From positions 86,001-150,000 of the forward strand of contig JAAOOA010000524.1 of assembly GCA_012861695.1 (NCBI GenBank): a DNA stretch of 64,000 nt, in the 5' to 3' direction. The notes beneath the pieces are model-generated. The model did no database searches and had not been told where the DNA came from. It saw only the letters and a program-made list of their open reading frames with translations. The position numbers and the translations under genes were made by a program. Of the stretch, positions 1 through 11,118 are shown piece after piece (position 1 is the stretch's first letter; each line of letters opens with the position of its first letter). The stretch comes from Trematomus loennbergii. Lineage: Eukaryota; Chordata; Actinopteri; Perciformes; Nototheniidae.

Positions 1-462
1 TCTGGCAAATTGAAGTTTGGAGACTGAAAAACAACTGGAGAGATAATTAACTTCTTGTGAGCCATTGAAAGAAAAGTACTTCATGCCTAGAAAAAGCCTG
101 CATTGCTTCATCTTGTGGCAAATGAGGGTTTTGTTGATTGCTGCAAATGTATATTCATGATATAGCCTCATATTCTCGAGTACGGAATAAGGAATGCTCA
201 TTAACTATATAGAGTATGTTATCTGAAAAAAACACAGTGCATCCACTCATACACATTTCAGTAACATCGTGTTCTACTTTTTTATTACTGTACATAATAA
301 CAAGTCTGCAGGGAAGATAACATATTGGAGATATACAGTAGGCTTCTGTTTGTTTTTGCTTAATTAAAAGCGTGAAACAATAAATCTGACCACATTGCAA
401 AATGCATATTCACAAACCTACATAAAATTACCCACCATGCATTGTCCCTGATATTATTCAAT
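1..462. other. Spacer, nothing recognised
   Basis: AT-rich sequence with no repeat, RNA or coding signal that I recognise. The minus-strand open frame at 155-400 has no recognisable composition or motif and is treated as chance. Confidence 0.6.
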
Positions 463-545
463 TCAAATCAAACTTTATTAATATAGCATTATTCATACAT
501 AAAAGGTCACTCAAAGTGCAAACAAATTACTATACTCTACAACAC
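463..545 (-). repeat. Retroposon 3'-tail-like fragment
   Basis: Contains 'caaactttattaatatagc' followed by 'cactcaaagtgc'. This resembles the 'tttatt..tatagc...tcaaagtgc' block that ends many teleost LINE/SINE copies, read here on the minus strand. A related block recurs at 54264-54325. Class assignment is by memory of the family style only. Confidence 0.4.
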
Positions 546-558
546 TCAAAAATATTCT

Positions 559-559
<1 letters not shown>

Positions 560-648
<89 letters not shown>

Positions 649-667
649 ACGCACACACACACACACA

Positions 668-763
<96 letters not shown>
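560..763. repeat. (AC)n microsatellite, about 204 bp
   Basis: Essentially uninterrupted CA dinucleotides with a few substitutions (actc, acgc and acat near 643-675). Apparent Cys-Val or Thr-His open frames across it come only from the dinucleotide. Confidence 0.98.
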
Positions 764-765
<2 letters not shown>

Positions 766-1539
766 TAATAAAGTGATATTAAAATAAGTGTATTGTGATC
801 TGGATTAATTTGATTAGACTGAATTGCAGTCTAATCACCAGAAAGAAAAACAACTACTTACAGTTTATGACCATTTTGTTTCCGTGCTGTATTTTCTACC
901 ATTTGATTGTATGGTAATAATCTGTATTTTGTATGTAGAGACTGTATAATGATTTGTGTGTATACGAGAGATTGCGCTCTAATTATTAGCAGAGATCTGA
1001 AATGCATTACCATCTTTCTGATGTCTGACTTTCATCACTCCACCACTTGTTCCTGTCGTCCAAAAAGCAACTTACTCTCCATCTCCTCTTCTCATCTGTT
1101 CTTCCCCAAACATTTCCGTTTGCGACCAGTATTATTACCCCCTTGACTCATTCTCATCCTGTCTCTTTCCCACAATTCACCTGTTTATCACTCTTCCTCT
1201 CCTTTCTCTGTGTTCTTGTTTCAATTTCTCATCGCTATTTCTGTTTGTAATGCTCAATCTGTCCTTCGTAATCACCCCATCCCTCACTCTCTGTCTCTTT
1301 CTCCTCTTCTCTTTTTCCAACACCAAGTCATTAACTTCCATCCTGGGCTTTTGAAAGATTTCTTTTGTGCGGTAATGGGCTCTGTTCTGCAGAGCAATCA
1401 GCTGCAGAGATGTGTAAAGTAATTGCTACTGAAATATCCCTCCCAATGTTGACTCCTTTGAGAAAACGTATTAGTTACTCCTTTTGTTTCAGATTTGATT
1501 CCTAAAGTCGAATATTGTTGAAAATTCATGTTATTTTAT
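764..1539. other. Spacer with pyrimidine-rich tract
   Basis: No gene recognised. From about 1040 to 1325 the plus strand is strongly C/T-rich (runs such as 'ctctgtctctttctcctctt'), a low-complexity polypyrimidine tract that produces short spurious open frames. Confidence 0.55.
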
Positions 1540-2500
1540 ACACTTTTATTAGTATTGGTTGAATACTGAATTCTGATCGTTCAATTACGACATTTCAGAA
1601 GTTGTTATTTCTCAACAGAGCGCTGCTAAGGAGGATCAAGGCACTATTTGCAGTTATATCAATCCGCAGAAAGAAGTCCGGCCAATTTAACGTCAGCTGT
1701 GGAAAACAAACATTTTGTCTGTCCATCAGCAAAAAACATGAAATATCTTTATATTTAAATTCATGATGGCTAAAGGGTAAAGAAAATAAAATAAGAACAA
1801 GAGAAGGAAAGAGGTTGAAAGACAGAAAGCTGGACGCAAACACAGGAAGTAAACACAAAAGGGAACAGCAAAAGAAGGCAAACAAGAAGTAAACGTTGAA
1901 GGGAACAAGAGAAGAAGAAAGACAGTGAGTAAACGATAAAGGGAACAAGAGAAGAAGACAGACAGTGAGTAAACGATAAAGGGAACAAGAGAAGAAGACA
2001 GACAGGGAGTAAACGTTAAAGGGAACAAGAGAAGAAGACAGACAGGGAGTAAACGTTAAAGGGAACAAGAGAAGAAGACAGACAGGAAGTAAACGTTAAA
2101 GGGAACAAGAGAAGAAGACAGACAGGGAGTAAACGATAAAGGGAACAAGAGAAGAAGACAGACAGGGAGTAAACGATAAAGGGAACAATAGAAGAAGACA
2201 GACAGGAAGTAAACAATAAAGGGAACAAGAGAAGAAGACAGACAGGGAGTAAACGATAAAGGGAACAAGAGAAGAAGACAGACAGGGAGTAAACGATACA
2301 TGGAACAAGAGAAGAAGACAGACAGGAAGTAAACGTTAAAGGGAACAAGAGAAGAAGACAGACAGGGAGTAAACAATAAAGGGAACAAGAGAAGAAGACA
2401 GACAGGGAGTAAACAATAAAGGGAACAAGAGAAGAAGACAGACAGGAAGTAAACGATAAAGGGAAAAAGAAAATAACACAAACAGTGTGAATAAAGTCTA
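1540..2500 (-). repeat. Dispersed repeat family A, copy 1, minisatellite-expanded
   Basis: Read on the minus strand, this carries the family A terminal block ('cgatcagaattcagtattc' and 'aaccaa', 1556-1592) and the block around 'ctgcggattgatataactgc' (about 1650-1680). Both also occur in copy 2 (3117-3545, plus strand). The side distal to the terminal block is a 40-bp tandem array (1861-2460). Order of blocks matches copy 2 up to the array, so the array replaces or expands an internal part of the repeat. The superfamily of family A is unknown to me. No target duplication was found. Confidence 0.75.
1861..2460. repeat. 40-bp minisatellite, 15 units
   Basis: Fifteen consecutive 40-bp units beginning 'gggaacaagagaagaagaca' and ending in 'gtaaacgataaa' or 'gtaaacgttaaa', in perfect 40-bp register. 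Degenerate half-recognisable units flank it at 1821-1860 and 2461-2500. Units differ at a few positions (gggagt/ggaagt/gtgagt, cgataaa/cgttaaa/caataaa). The reverse complement has no stop in any of its three frames. Because 40 is not a multiple of 3, the long minus-strand open frames cycle through all three phases. They are not evidence of a protein. Confidence 0.97.
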
Positions 2501-3116
2501 GAAGCTTGTTATTTTTAAATGTGCATGAATAAGAACAGTGTGCTCTTTAACAAGAGGACAAATGACACAGCAGCAGAAGAGCAGCAACACTAAAAATAAA
2601 GATGTCCATTACCTGTAAGGTGCACCTGTTTTAAAATAAAATGAGTGCAGGAAATGTGGATTAACACACTTGGGCACTGTTGTATTATTTCTGAACACTG
2701 TAACACAGGTAATTGCATCCATGATTTCACGTGAATGAGAAGCAGGTGTAATATTTGCTGCACAGTTGTAGGTATGGAAATTGTTTCTATTCATAGCAGA
2801 TCTGTTAGCATGGCAGAGGTAGGGTTGCCAACATCATTTGATAGCAATCCAAGAGATATTTCTGGCCAATATCTACATCACTGTTTTAATATGCTTGCCA
2901 GAGGAAAAGAGAGATTAGATATTTTAGTCAAATATATAGTAATATGACAATGAAAACCACGTGAGGTGCAACAGGAGAGGATACTGTGGGAAATGAAAAG
3001 ATGCATGTTAAGTGCAGCACAAAACTACAACTAGAAAAGAGCATTCAGTAGAGTGCATATCTATGCCAGGTTTGTCTGCAACAACCAGTAATATTGTAAT
3101 ATTTGACTGAAATAAC
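2501..3116. other. Spacer, nothing recognised
   Basis: The spacer between the inverted family A copies. At 2820 the string 'agggttgccaac' resembles the terminus of the hAT-type element at 32679, but no matching second end was found nearby. Confidence 0.5.
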
Positions 3117-3545
3117 GAGTCTTTAAACACAGCCAGAGCCCATACCGTGTTCCTGTCTGTCTTCTTCTGCTGTTCCCGTTAGTGTTTACTTCCTGTCTGT
3201 TTTCTTCTGTAGATTTCTCTGATGTGAAGCACTCTGTCTTTTAACCTCTCTTCCTTCTCTTGTTATTTTTTTTATTTTCTTTACTGGGCACAGTTTAGCC
3301 ATCATGAATCCAACATTTGCTTTCCTCAAATATAAAAACATTATTCCAAAAGTATTCCATGGTGTATTCTGTTTTCCAAAACGAACATAAAATTGACCGG
3401 ACCTCTTTCTGCGGATTGACATGACTGCAAAGAGTCCCTAAAGTATATCCTCCTCCGCAATGGTCTGTTAGCGAGAGTTAACAACCTCCGGAATCGACCA
3501 ATCAGAATTGATTATCCAACCAAGCTGTGTAATTATAGCTGTTTA
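3117..3545 (+). repeat. Dispersed repeat family A, copy 2
   Basis: Blocks in order: 'gtctttaaacacagccagag' and 'cataccgtgttcc' (3120-3155); about 1.45 copies of the 40-bp motif that forms the minisatellite in copy 1 ('cctgtctgtcttcttctg' at 3153 and, diverged, at 3192); a 'ctctgtcttttaacctct' block; 'agtttagccatcatga' (3291); 'ttctgcggattgacatgactgc' region (3406-3428); and the terminal block 'gaccaatcagaatt' to 'ccaaccaagctgtgtaat' (3495-3533). Copies 3 to 6 share these blocks. Orientation is opposite to copy 1. Confidence 0.75.
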
Positions 3546-4189
3546 ACATGCAGTCCCATACTACCATAATGGTGATGCAGGATGCACCATAGAGTATATC
3601 ATCTCAGATCAGTGCCATTGAGCCAACTATTCAGATATGCATGGGATTAAATGACAGTTTTCCATGCATACTTTTGCAATTCAATTTATGAAGGATTAGT
3701 TATTTTACCTCTCAGGGTCAATAGTACTTTTCCCAAAATGATTAAATATGCAATTAAAGCAAGAACTGTCCTCATATCAATGGACAGCACTTACTCACTG
3801 CAGCTCAGCAGAACATACTGAATTGACCCCCTTTTTTTATTTCCTACCTTTTTTTTTGTATTCTTTTTCCTTCATGAACCATTTTTCCTGTCCATTCAAC
3901 TGGGTATTAATTATATCTACTGCTGTAAATTCATTCTATTCACCACAGTACCAGGGCTAAAAGGAAAGGCACACACTCAAGGCCATTCAGTATAGACTTC
4001 AGCAAACTGAAAAATGAGCTCTGCTCTTCAATACACTCCCTCCTCAGGCTTTTTAATGAGATGACCAGAAAAGAAGGCAGTAGACATTCTAATGATGAAC
4101 TGTCTGTGTTGTCTTTTCATTTCTGTCCTTCAGGTCTTAGTCTGCACCAAGTCCGCCATCCTGAAGGTGATTTCTTTTTTCTTTCTTTA
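3546..4189. other. Spacer, nothing recognised
   Basis: AT-rich sequence with T-runs near 3830-3860. No gene, RNA or repeat family recognised. Confidence 0.5.
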
Positions 4190-4646
4190 TAATCACACTA
4201 TTCTACTTTTGTTACATTTCTTTGTTGTCTTCAACAAAGTTTTTCACTCTTGTACGGCCTAATTTGCAGTCAGGGATTTTCACTACAATGTTCTCTTACT
4301 CTGCTGCCATCACCTGTGGAGTACCACAAGGCTCTTAATTAGGCCCTTTTATATTTTCTTTAAATATGCTTCCCTTGGGGTTCATTTTGAAAAAAATTAT
4401 ATTTCCTTAATTTGTTACGCTGACAACACAGAGCTGTACCTTTGTGATCTATAATCCTGGAATGAAGAGGGTTTCCTGCAGCTAAATAACAATAAAACGG
4501 AGGTCCTAATCTTTGGCAGAGAGACATCACCACATCCGCAATTAATGCCCTATAGGTCTCTATCATAAAATGTACAGATCAACGTAATTCCTTTTATAGT
4601 AATCCTTGATGCTGGTTGGAAATCAACTCACTTTTCAGTTTTCAAT
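4190..4646 (+). pseudogene. Decayed non-LTR retrotransposon reverse transcriptase (L2/CR1-like)
   Basis: A non-LTR reverse transcriptase copies its own RNA into DNA at the insertion site. Visible RT motifs are CGVPQGS (4315-4335), followed by an in-frame stop where family members have an Ile/Val and then LGPxxFSLNMLPLG. In another frame is YADNTELYL (from 4416), the catalytic YADD box with the second Asp changed to Asn. Further on is LQLNNNKTEVLIFG (about 4476-4517), and then a weak VILDAGW segment (about 4600). The stop, the frame change between motifs and the lost Asp show it is dead. The N-terminal endonuclease and most of the RT are missing. The motif style fits the L2/CR1 group; exact clade not resolved. 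Confidence 0.8.
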
Positions 4647-4735
4647 AGAGGCCCTATTATGCTTTTTAGGGTTTCCTCTTTCCTGTAGTGTGTTATATAG
4701 GTTGTTGATTAATGCAAAGGCTAAAATCCAAAAGT
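4647..4735 (-). repeat. Family B MITE end, truncated
   Basis: Begins 'agaggccctattatgc', runs through 'cctgtagtgtgttatatagg' and stops near 'tgcaaaggctaaaat'. This is the reverse complement of the right end of the complete copy at 53165-53454. The remainder of the element is absent. Confidence 0.75.
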
Positions 4736-4858
4736 TTCCCCCTGCTTGTTATTTGTGAATTCACTGAAACTTCATGCACTTTCATGTCTACTCTTTGCAC
4801 CTTCTGGTTGGATGCAAACTGCATGGACAAAGTATGTTCCTACAATGGTGAGCCTGTC

Positions 4859-5483
4859 CACTATCCAACACAGTCTCACGGCATTTCGTGTTATAGTCAC
4901 GAAATTAATCTATTGATTCGTGTTCACCAACACGATTTTGCCATTTTTTTCGTGTCACACAGAACGATTTTAAAAGCAATGTAAATAATAACAAATTAGA
5001 AGGAAAAACAGATAAAAAAATACAGATTTCAATATTCTGACACAGAACGATTTTAGAAGCAATGTATTTCTATTGGTAGTATGTTTCGTGCCTGCACCAA
5101 ATAATAACAAATTAGAAGGAAAAAAAGATTTAAAAAAATACAGATTTCAGTATTCTGAGGCTCTGAGCCATTTCTTTTCCTCGCGGACGGCAAAAAAAGT
5201 CAGACATTATACAATTTAAAATAAAAGGGATAGGGTTAGGTTTAGGGTAAGATATTGAGTAAGACAATGTTTTTATGAACCACACAGCTTCCGGTCTTCC
5301 AAGACCCGACCGGACAAAAAGACGTGGTGCAGGCACGAAACATACTACCAATAGAAATACATTGCTTTTAAAATCGTTCTGTGTGACACGAAAAAAATGC
5401 GAAAATCGTGTTGGTGAACACAAATCAATTAAATTAATTTTGTGACTATAACACGAAATGCCGTGAGACTGGGTTGCACTATC
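4859..5483. mobile_element. 611-bp foldback (long-TIR) transposon with 7-bp TSD
   Basis: The element 4866-5476 starts 'caacacagtctcacgg' and ends with its near-perfect complement 'ccgtgagactgggttg'. The arms stay complementary for about 150 bp: the right arm 5327-5476 pairs with 4866-5100. The left arm carries an extra copy of about 80 bp, with 'cagaacgattttaaaagc' near 4962 and 'cagaacgattttagaagc' near 5043, each followed by 'aataataacaaattagaagg'. The same 7 bp, 'cactatc', lie immediately outside both ends (4859-4865 and 5477-5483), a target-site duplication. There is no coding capacity. Superfamily unknown. Confidence 0.85.
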
Positions 5484-5622
5484 TCACACTCCAGTGAAAC
5501 TTCAACAAACTGCAGCATGGTTTAGCTAAACGCCTTTCTTTTATATAGCTCTTTTTGAAATATTTTGGACAGCATTTGTTGTTTTAAATGTGCTCTATCG
5601 ATAAACTTGACTTGACTTTCTG
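5484..5622 (+). repeat. LINE 3'-tail-like sequence
   Basis: Ends 'tttaaatgtgctctatcg', 'ataaacttgacttgactt', which matches the style of teleost L2-type 3' ends (a 'gtgctatataaataaa' block followed by TTGAC repeats). It may be the 3' end of the RT fragment upstream, later split by the family B piece and the foldback element. Confidence 0.5.
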
Positions 5623-6517
5623 ACTGTTTGTCTTCCTCTGTTATGCACATGGTTCTCCTACATTTCCACCATTAAAACCTTTCATTATCCTTGTTAATCC
5701 CTCTTTCACATGTCCAACGTGGCTGTCAAAAGAAATTGAACAGATCTGTTCACAGACCCTCTTTTCTTCTCCTATGACGTTCCTTGCATACCCTTTTGAA
5801 ACAGCCAGATTAGCTTTTCCATGTAGCAGCAATGAGACTGGCTCTTGTCCCTTTCAGTCTCTCTTTCTACTGTCAAATAACCCACTTTGCTGCTCAGCAC
5901 TGATATGATTACACTCCCTTTCAGCTGGATTTAACACTGAAGTCAGGGTATGTCGCTCTGGTAAGACTGTGAAAGGGATTCTGGGAACATGGACCGTTAC
6001 ATTTCCTGCATAACTCCAACAATAAAAGATTATGAGAAGACAAAAGTACAATCAAAGACAGAATTAAAACCGAGGGTGCTATGCAGTAAAGAAAAATAGG
6101 AATAGAATTCAAACTTACATGACAGGATGTGAATGGCAAGAGCTAGAGTTGGATGGGTTTTTCCATTACAGTCCTTGCTTTTCTCTGTAAGAAAGTTAAG
6201 CACTGCTTTTGGCAGCCTTGGAAAATTTGAAAGTCTATACAGGAACTGTGTAAAAACTTTCTGAAGAGGGGGAAGGAGAGAGAGTTAGAGTGCCAGAAAG
6301 AACAGCCAGAGATAAAGCTTAGGAAACATTGGCCTTTTTAGCGATAGCAGAAAATAACTATACATTGCAGTTACTGTAACTCAAATATATCCATACAGTT
6401 AACTCAACACAACAACTGGAAGACTCGTTATGCAATTAAACACCTTTTTCAACTGAACTTAAAGACATTGATTTTTTCTCTTGAACGTGTATTTGTGTAT
6501 TTGGATTATGTGCAGCG
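5623..6517. other. Spacer, nothing recognised
   Basis: Several short open frames on the minus strand (5641-6139) have no recognisable domain. No repeat family identified. Confidence 0.5.
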
Positions 6518-7050
6518 ATGTGGTCATTAATGAATAAAGAACACAGACAGGGTGATCAGGATCCCAATGTGAAGCGGAAGTGTTCTTTCTTCTTTCAGCT
6601 GGAACTGCGGGGACAGCAACGTAACTGTAACTGTCCAAGTCTGTTCATATTTGTCTTTTCCATTAACCAGTCTTTAAACACTGCCAGAGCCCATACCGTG
6701 TTCTACTGTTACTGTTAGTGTTTTCTTTCTGTCTGTCTTCTCTTGTTCTCAATTATTTTTCTTTAATGGGGCAGTTTAGCCCTCATGAAACCAAAGTATT
6801 GTGCTCTCCATGAATATAAACAATTAATATTCTAAAAGTATTTCATGGTGTTTTCTGATAACTAATGTTAATGTTTATGTGTCCACAGCTGATGTTCAAT
6901 TGACTGGACTTCTTTCTGCTGATTGATATGACTGCACATCGTTTCTTGATCCTTCTTTCTAATAACGGTATGTCAGCGAAAAATAAAAGACTTCTGGGAT
7001 GACATAATTGACCAATCAGAAACGAGTATTCAACTAATCTGTGTAATAAA
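6518..7050 (+). repeat. Dispersed repeat family A, copy 3
   Basis: Shares the module 'ggtcattaatgaa' with copy 4, then 'ggaactgcggggacagcaac' and 'taactgtccaagtctgttca' with copy 5, followed by 'gtctttaaacactgccagag', 'gtctgtcttctcttgttc', 'cagtttagccctcatgaa', 'tctgctgattgatatgactgc' (6915-6935) and the terminal block 'gaccaatcagaaacgagtat' ending 'ctgtgtaat' (about 7010-7048). It holds only about one unit of the 40-bp motif that is expanded in copy 1. Confidence 0.75.
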
Positions 7051-7146
7051 GATATTATCCTTTTTTGTTTTTCTATGAATTTTAAGCAGTCATTGCACCT
7101 GCGCAAGCTGCCACAGTGCAGACCCTGTTCAGGCAGCACAATAGTT

Positions 7147-7333
<187 letters not shown>

Positions 7334-8321
7334 CTTAATTTGAAGGCTCTTATGGTTGTGTTTAATGCATATTTTTATTCAGCTGTAGCTCGGATCATAG
7401 CGCTGCTTGTCTTGATGCCTATAGTACACCGGTTTGAGGTTTGAGTGGGCAAGTCTTGAGTTTCCTCTGGGGAAAAAGCAGCACGTTGAGCTCACTGACA
7501 GCCCTTCTCATGTCCCATTTTGGGTGGTGACATCAACATAATGCACACACACCCACACACTTCTGCAGCTGCGTTTACACTCGATTTGCAAATTAAACGA
7601 TATATTGCACACTGTATGAACTGCACAAGAAGCCTGGCCTGCCTGTTTCCATGGTTGACAACCTTGAAGCTTCTGTATTCTCCCACTCCCTCTCCCATTT
7701 ATTCACCTTTTTCTCCTCTTCTACCTCCATGCACCCGGTCAGGTCAATTATAGATTCCCACCTTGAAACTTGACAACATTGTTGCAGGGGAAGTCAGAGT
7801 TGAGGTGTTTCACCATCCTTTGGTACTAACAGCATGGGCTGTCCAAAACTTTCCAGCCGTCTCTCTATCTTTAAAGATTTATGTTATCATACACACACAC
7901 TTGAACGCGTGCATGCACCCTCGTATACTCTACAGTAAAAAGGACAAAACAAAGAATGTATTTTATCCACCACCTTAGGTCTGTTAGGGAGAGTAGAACC
8001 ATTCTTATTCTGTTTTTTACATCTGTGATTTATAGTGTTTGTAAAAGTGTGTGTCCACTACTTTAAAGTCAAAACTGTTTCACCAATGGAAAATCTGCTC
8101 AAAGATTGGAAGTCAACCTCTTAAAAACTCTATGAATCAGCCTACCATGATAACATGTTGAAACTAATCCTTACAATGTCCTGAACAGTGAAAATGAATT
8201 GTTTCCATTAAATCGGAGATATAGGGTCATATAATGTGATAAGTAAAGTTAGACTGAAGCTCTCTTTTGTGCACCACTCAACCCCTCAAATTAAATATAC
8301 TTTCATCACAGATCAATCCCA
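7334..8321. other. Spacer, nothing recognised
   Basis: No repeat family, RNA gene or coding exon recognised. The open frames at 7520-7978 show no domain. Confidence 0.5.
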
Positions 8322-8449
8322 GATCGTGTCGCATCGTATCGTATCATGTTGTATCTTATTCAATCGTGTTGAATCACATTGTATTGTATCAAATCATATT
8401 AAATTGTATCGAATTGTATCAAATCAAATCTTATCACATCTTATCGTAA
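8322..8449. repeat. Diverged pentanucleotide tract (ATCGT-like)
   Basis: About 25 successive 5-mers of the form ATC-G/A/T-T/A (atcgt, atcat, atctt, attgt, atcaa) keep a 5-bp register from 'gatcgtgtcgcatcgtatcg' to 'cacatcttatcg'. Composition is simple, but the units are much decayed. Confidence 0.7.
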
Positions 8450-9825
8450 AGGGCATTAGGGGTCACGTGACATGTCCAAATGTTTTCTTGGTATGGTATT
8501 TCACATCTTCCACAATATTCATCATGGCAAGGCATCACAATACACAACATGTTGTTTTTTTTATAAAATATTGTGTGTGTGTGAATACTATTAAATGAGC
8601 AATTTTGAAGAAAAAAAAAACATATGAGGAAAAAACACTAATAAGCCAAAAACCTATCTGTAGAAAAACATTACAGACCTTGGAAAAGCAATAACTAAAG
8701 AAAGCAAACCTCAGAAAATATGTAATATTAAAATACTGTTGTAGGATTGATTTTTTGTGCAGCAAAGCATAATAAAAATACAGTCAGTACCAAGTAGACC
8801 TGCTGTACACAGAAGGAGAAAAAAAAAAACACACACACACACACAGCTTACACAACAGCATCACGTTGGGAGTATACCTTAGCGGAGGTGTGTTATGACC
8901 CTGTGTTCTGACAGATGGTGATTGTGGGCACTAGCTGCATAACTAAAGCTTTATTATGATTCAGATTTGCAGAGAATCCAGTATAATACATTTAGCAAAA
9001 TATTGTCAAATCAAGGATAAATAAACTGCCTTTCTGTGTTTACTGAAAATCAGCTTTAAGTACATCTGTTATGGTCAATTTGCAACATTTATATAGTGAT
9101 TACCAAAATCTCATTACATCTCAATCAGTGTATCTAAACCATCCTATGCTTCGGGATAATTTACCTTAGATAGAATCCCATTTAGTCCAAATTGTGATTT
9201 CCTTAGAATAACAACAAATGTAAATTCTTACGCCTCTGAACAGGACTCATTGCAGATGTTGAATCAATGTTCCCAAGCTGCTTACTTATGAAAGAATATA
9301 ACAGAAGAACTAACAGGCAGATTACGAGAAAACTAATGAGCAAGAAAGGCTTTATTCCAGAGGGATTGGGAGTAGTGGAATAAAGCATTATGTATTGTCC
9401 CAAATGACCTGCACAATACTTTTAGTAATCTCCTTGGCAGATTATTATTATTGGTTAGATTCCCCTCTCTCAAACCAAAGTATTGTGATGAATGTAGTTT
9501 GTTGGAAAACATGTGTGTTTTGAGCAAAGACTGTAAAAAAAGGTACCGTAGGCACCGTCAAATTAATGGTTTGGCTCGTACGATTTTTAAGCCTCAAGTT
9601 TTTTTTGTTAAGTGGCGAGTTACAGAAGTAAATGAGAAGTTAAACCAAACTCTATACAAGACCTTTTTAGGCAACCGCAATGTTGCAAAATTGCATTACT
9701 AAAACAAGCAGACTTAGGATATTTGTTCATGTGGAAACCAACTGGGAAAGTTCAAGGTGAAAACATGGAAAGGACCCAGACCAGACAATACTTTGTGGTG
9801 AAAGTAACCTCATCTTTAAACAGAA
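8450..9825. other. Spacer, nothing recognised
   Basis: AT-rich, with A-runs at 8610 and 8820 and a short CA run at 8830-8845. The open frames at 9203-9702 have no recognisable domain. Confidence 0.5.
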
Positions 9826-10145
9826 CATAGTATGCTCATTTTCAGGTTCATATTTGTATTTAGTTCCTCTACTGTGACATGTCACCATGCTTTAATGTTC
9901 AAAAAGCTCTTTATTTTTTCTGATTGGTTAGCTGGCCAGCTCTGTTGTGATTGGTCAACAGCTTAGAGATGTCCCGCCCCTAAGCCAATAGAAGCGCGAG
10001 TATTACATAGTGATGTCACTATGTTCAAGGAGTAAACAAAGGAGTGCAATGGAGGTATTTCAGGCAGGGGGGGGGGGGAGTGTTTGGGAGAGAAACTCCC
10101 TGTGGAAGGATCTTTGAGAATTGTACCTTTGCAGACCATTAACAG
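9826..10145 (+). repeat. Family B MITE, copy with internal deletion
   Basis: Contains 'ttttcaggttcatatttg', 'ccatgctttaatgttcaaaa', 'ctgattggttagctggcc', 'tgtgattggtcaaca', 'gagatgtcccgcccc', 'atagtgatgtcactatgttc' and 'aatggaggtatttcaggc', all in the order of the other family B copies. The 'ctgtgctgcagcacctctt' segment is missing. A G-run lies at 10068-10078. Both termini are degraded. Confidence 0.85.
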
Positions 10146-10331
10146 AAATGTTTGAACTGAGGTAATAATTCAAGTTAGAGGATAGTTCTGAATGGACTTT
10201 TATACAACCGGAAAAAAAATGTCAACCAGTATAGCCACCACTTGTTGGCTCTAAGAGAGAATGCAAGTTCAAGGCATTTCCCCATTGACTTCACTTTTTA
10301 AAACAGAATTTGCAACTTGCTTTTGGCAGTC

Positions 10332-10501
<170 letters not shown>

Positions 10502-10680
10502 AGTGGGGAGAGAGAGAGGAGGAAAAAGACAGAGCGTGGACTATAATTAAACAATAGGAATACCACAGTATGCTTATCACTTACCCAATTATGTGGGATT
10601 GCAAAACTAATCTACAGCTCTATTAAAACAAGAGACCCTACAGCTCAGGGTTAAACAAAAACAAATTACATTACCCCCGA

Positions 10681-10692
10681 CACACACACACA

Positions 10693-10765
<73 letters not shown>

Positions 10766-10770
10766 CACAC

Positions 10771-10799
<29 letters not shown>
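10681..10799. repeat. (AC)n microsatellite with phase slips
   Basis: About 119 bp of CA repeat with 'caccac' and 'caacac' interruptions. It lies 180 bp from the opposite-strand GT array. Confidence 0.97.
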
Positions 10800-10803
<4 letters not shown>

Positions 10804-11118
10804 TCAAACTTTACATTGTGCCATTCTGTCATCAGACTTGTTCCCATTCACCCATGTCTCCACTGAGATTTTAGGAGAGCAGCCGTGCGTAGAGTGTCAT
10901 TCAGCTACTGTATAGGGATATGTAGCGGCTCTTTGAAATACTTTAGTTTCATTAAAGTTAATTTGATAGAAAGTCAGAGCAGTGTTTCCACTTCCTTCTG
11001 TGTGCTTTTATGTGTCATGTGTCACAATGCATGTCACAATAATGGCTCTGTTTAAGCTGTGTGTTTTATCTTAAAAGAAAATATAATACAAAACAATAAA
11101 AACATTTTTTTATAATAC
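10800..11118. other. Spacer, nothing recognised
   Basis: AT-rich single-copy-looking sequence without a recognisable feature. Confidence 0.5.

Noticed and set aside
546..764. Open frames of alternating Cys-Val or Thr-His, here and across every other CA/GT array
   Set aside because: Pure dinucleotide repeats read open in several frames on both strands; there is no coding content.
1861..2460. CRISPR array
   Set aside because: The array has contiguous 40-bp units without unique spacers, in a vertebrate-type genome.
1595..2481. Long minus-strand open frames up to 157 codons over the 40-bp array
   Set aside because: The unit lacks stops in three frames and 40 is not divisible by 3, so the frames overlap and cycle. 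A real gene would favour one phase.
5226..5256. Interstitial telomere site
   Set aside because: Only two to three degenerate units inside a transposon loop.
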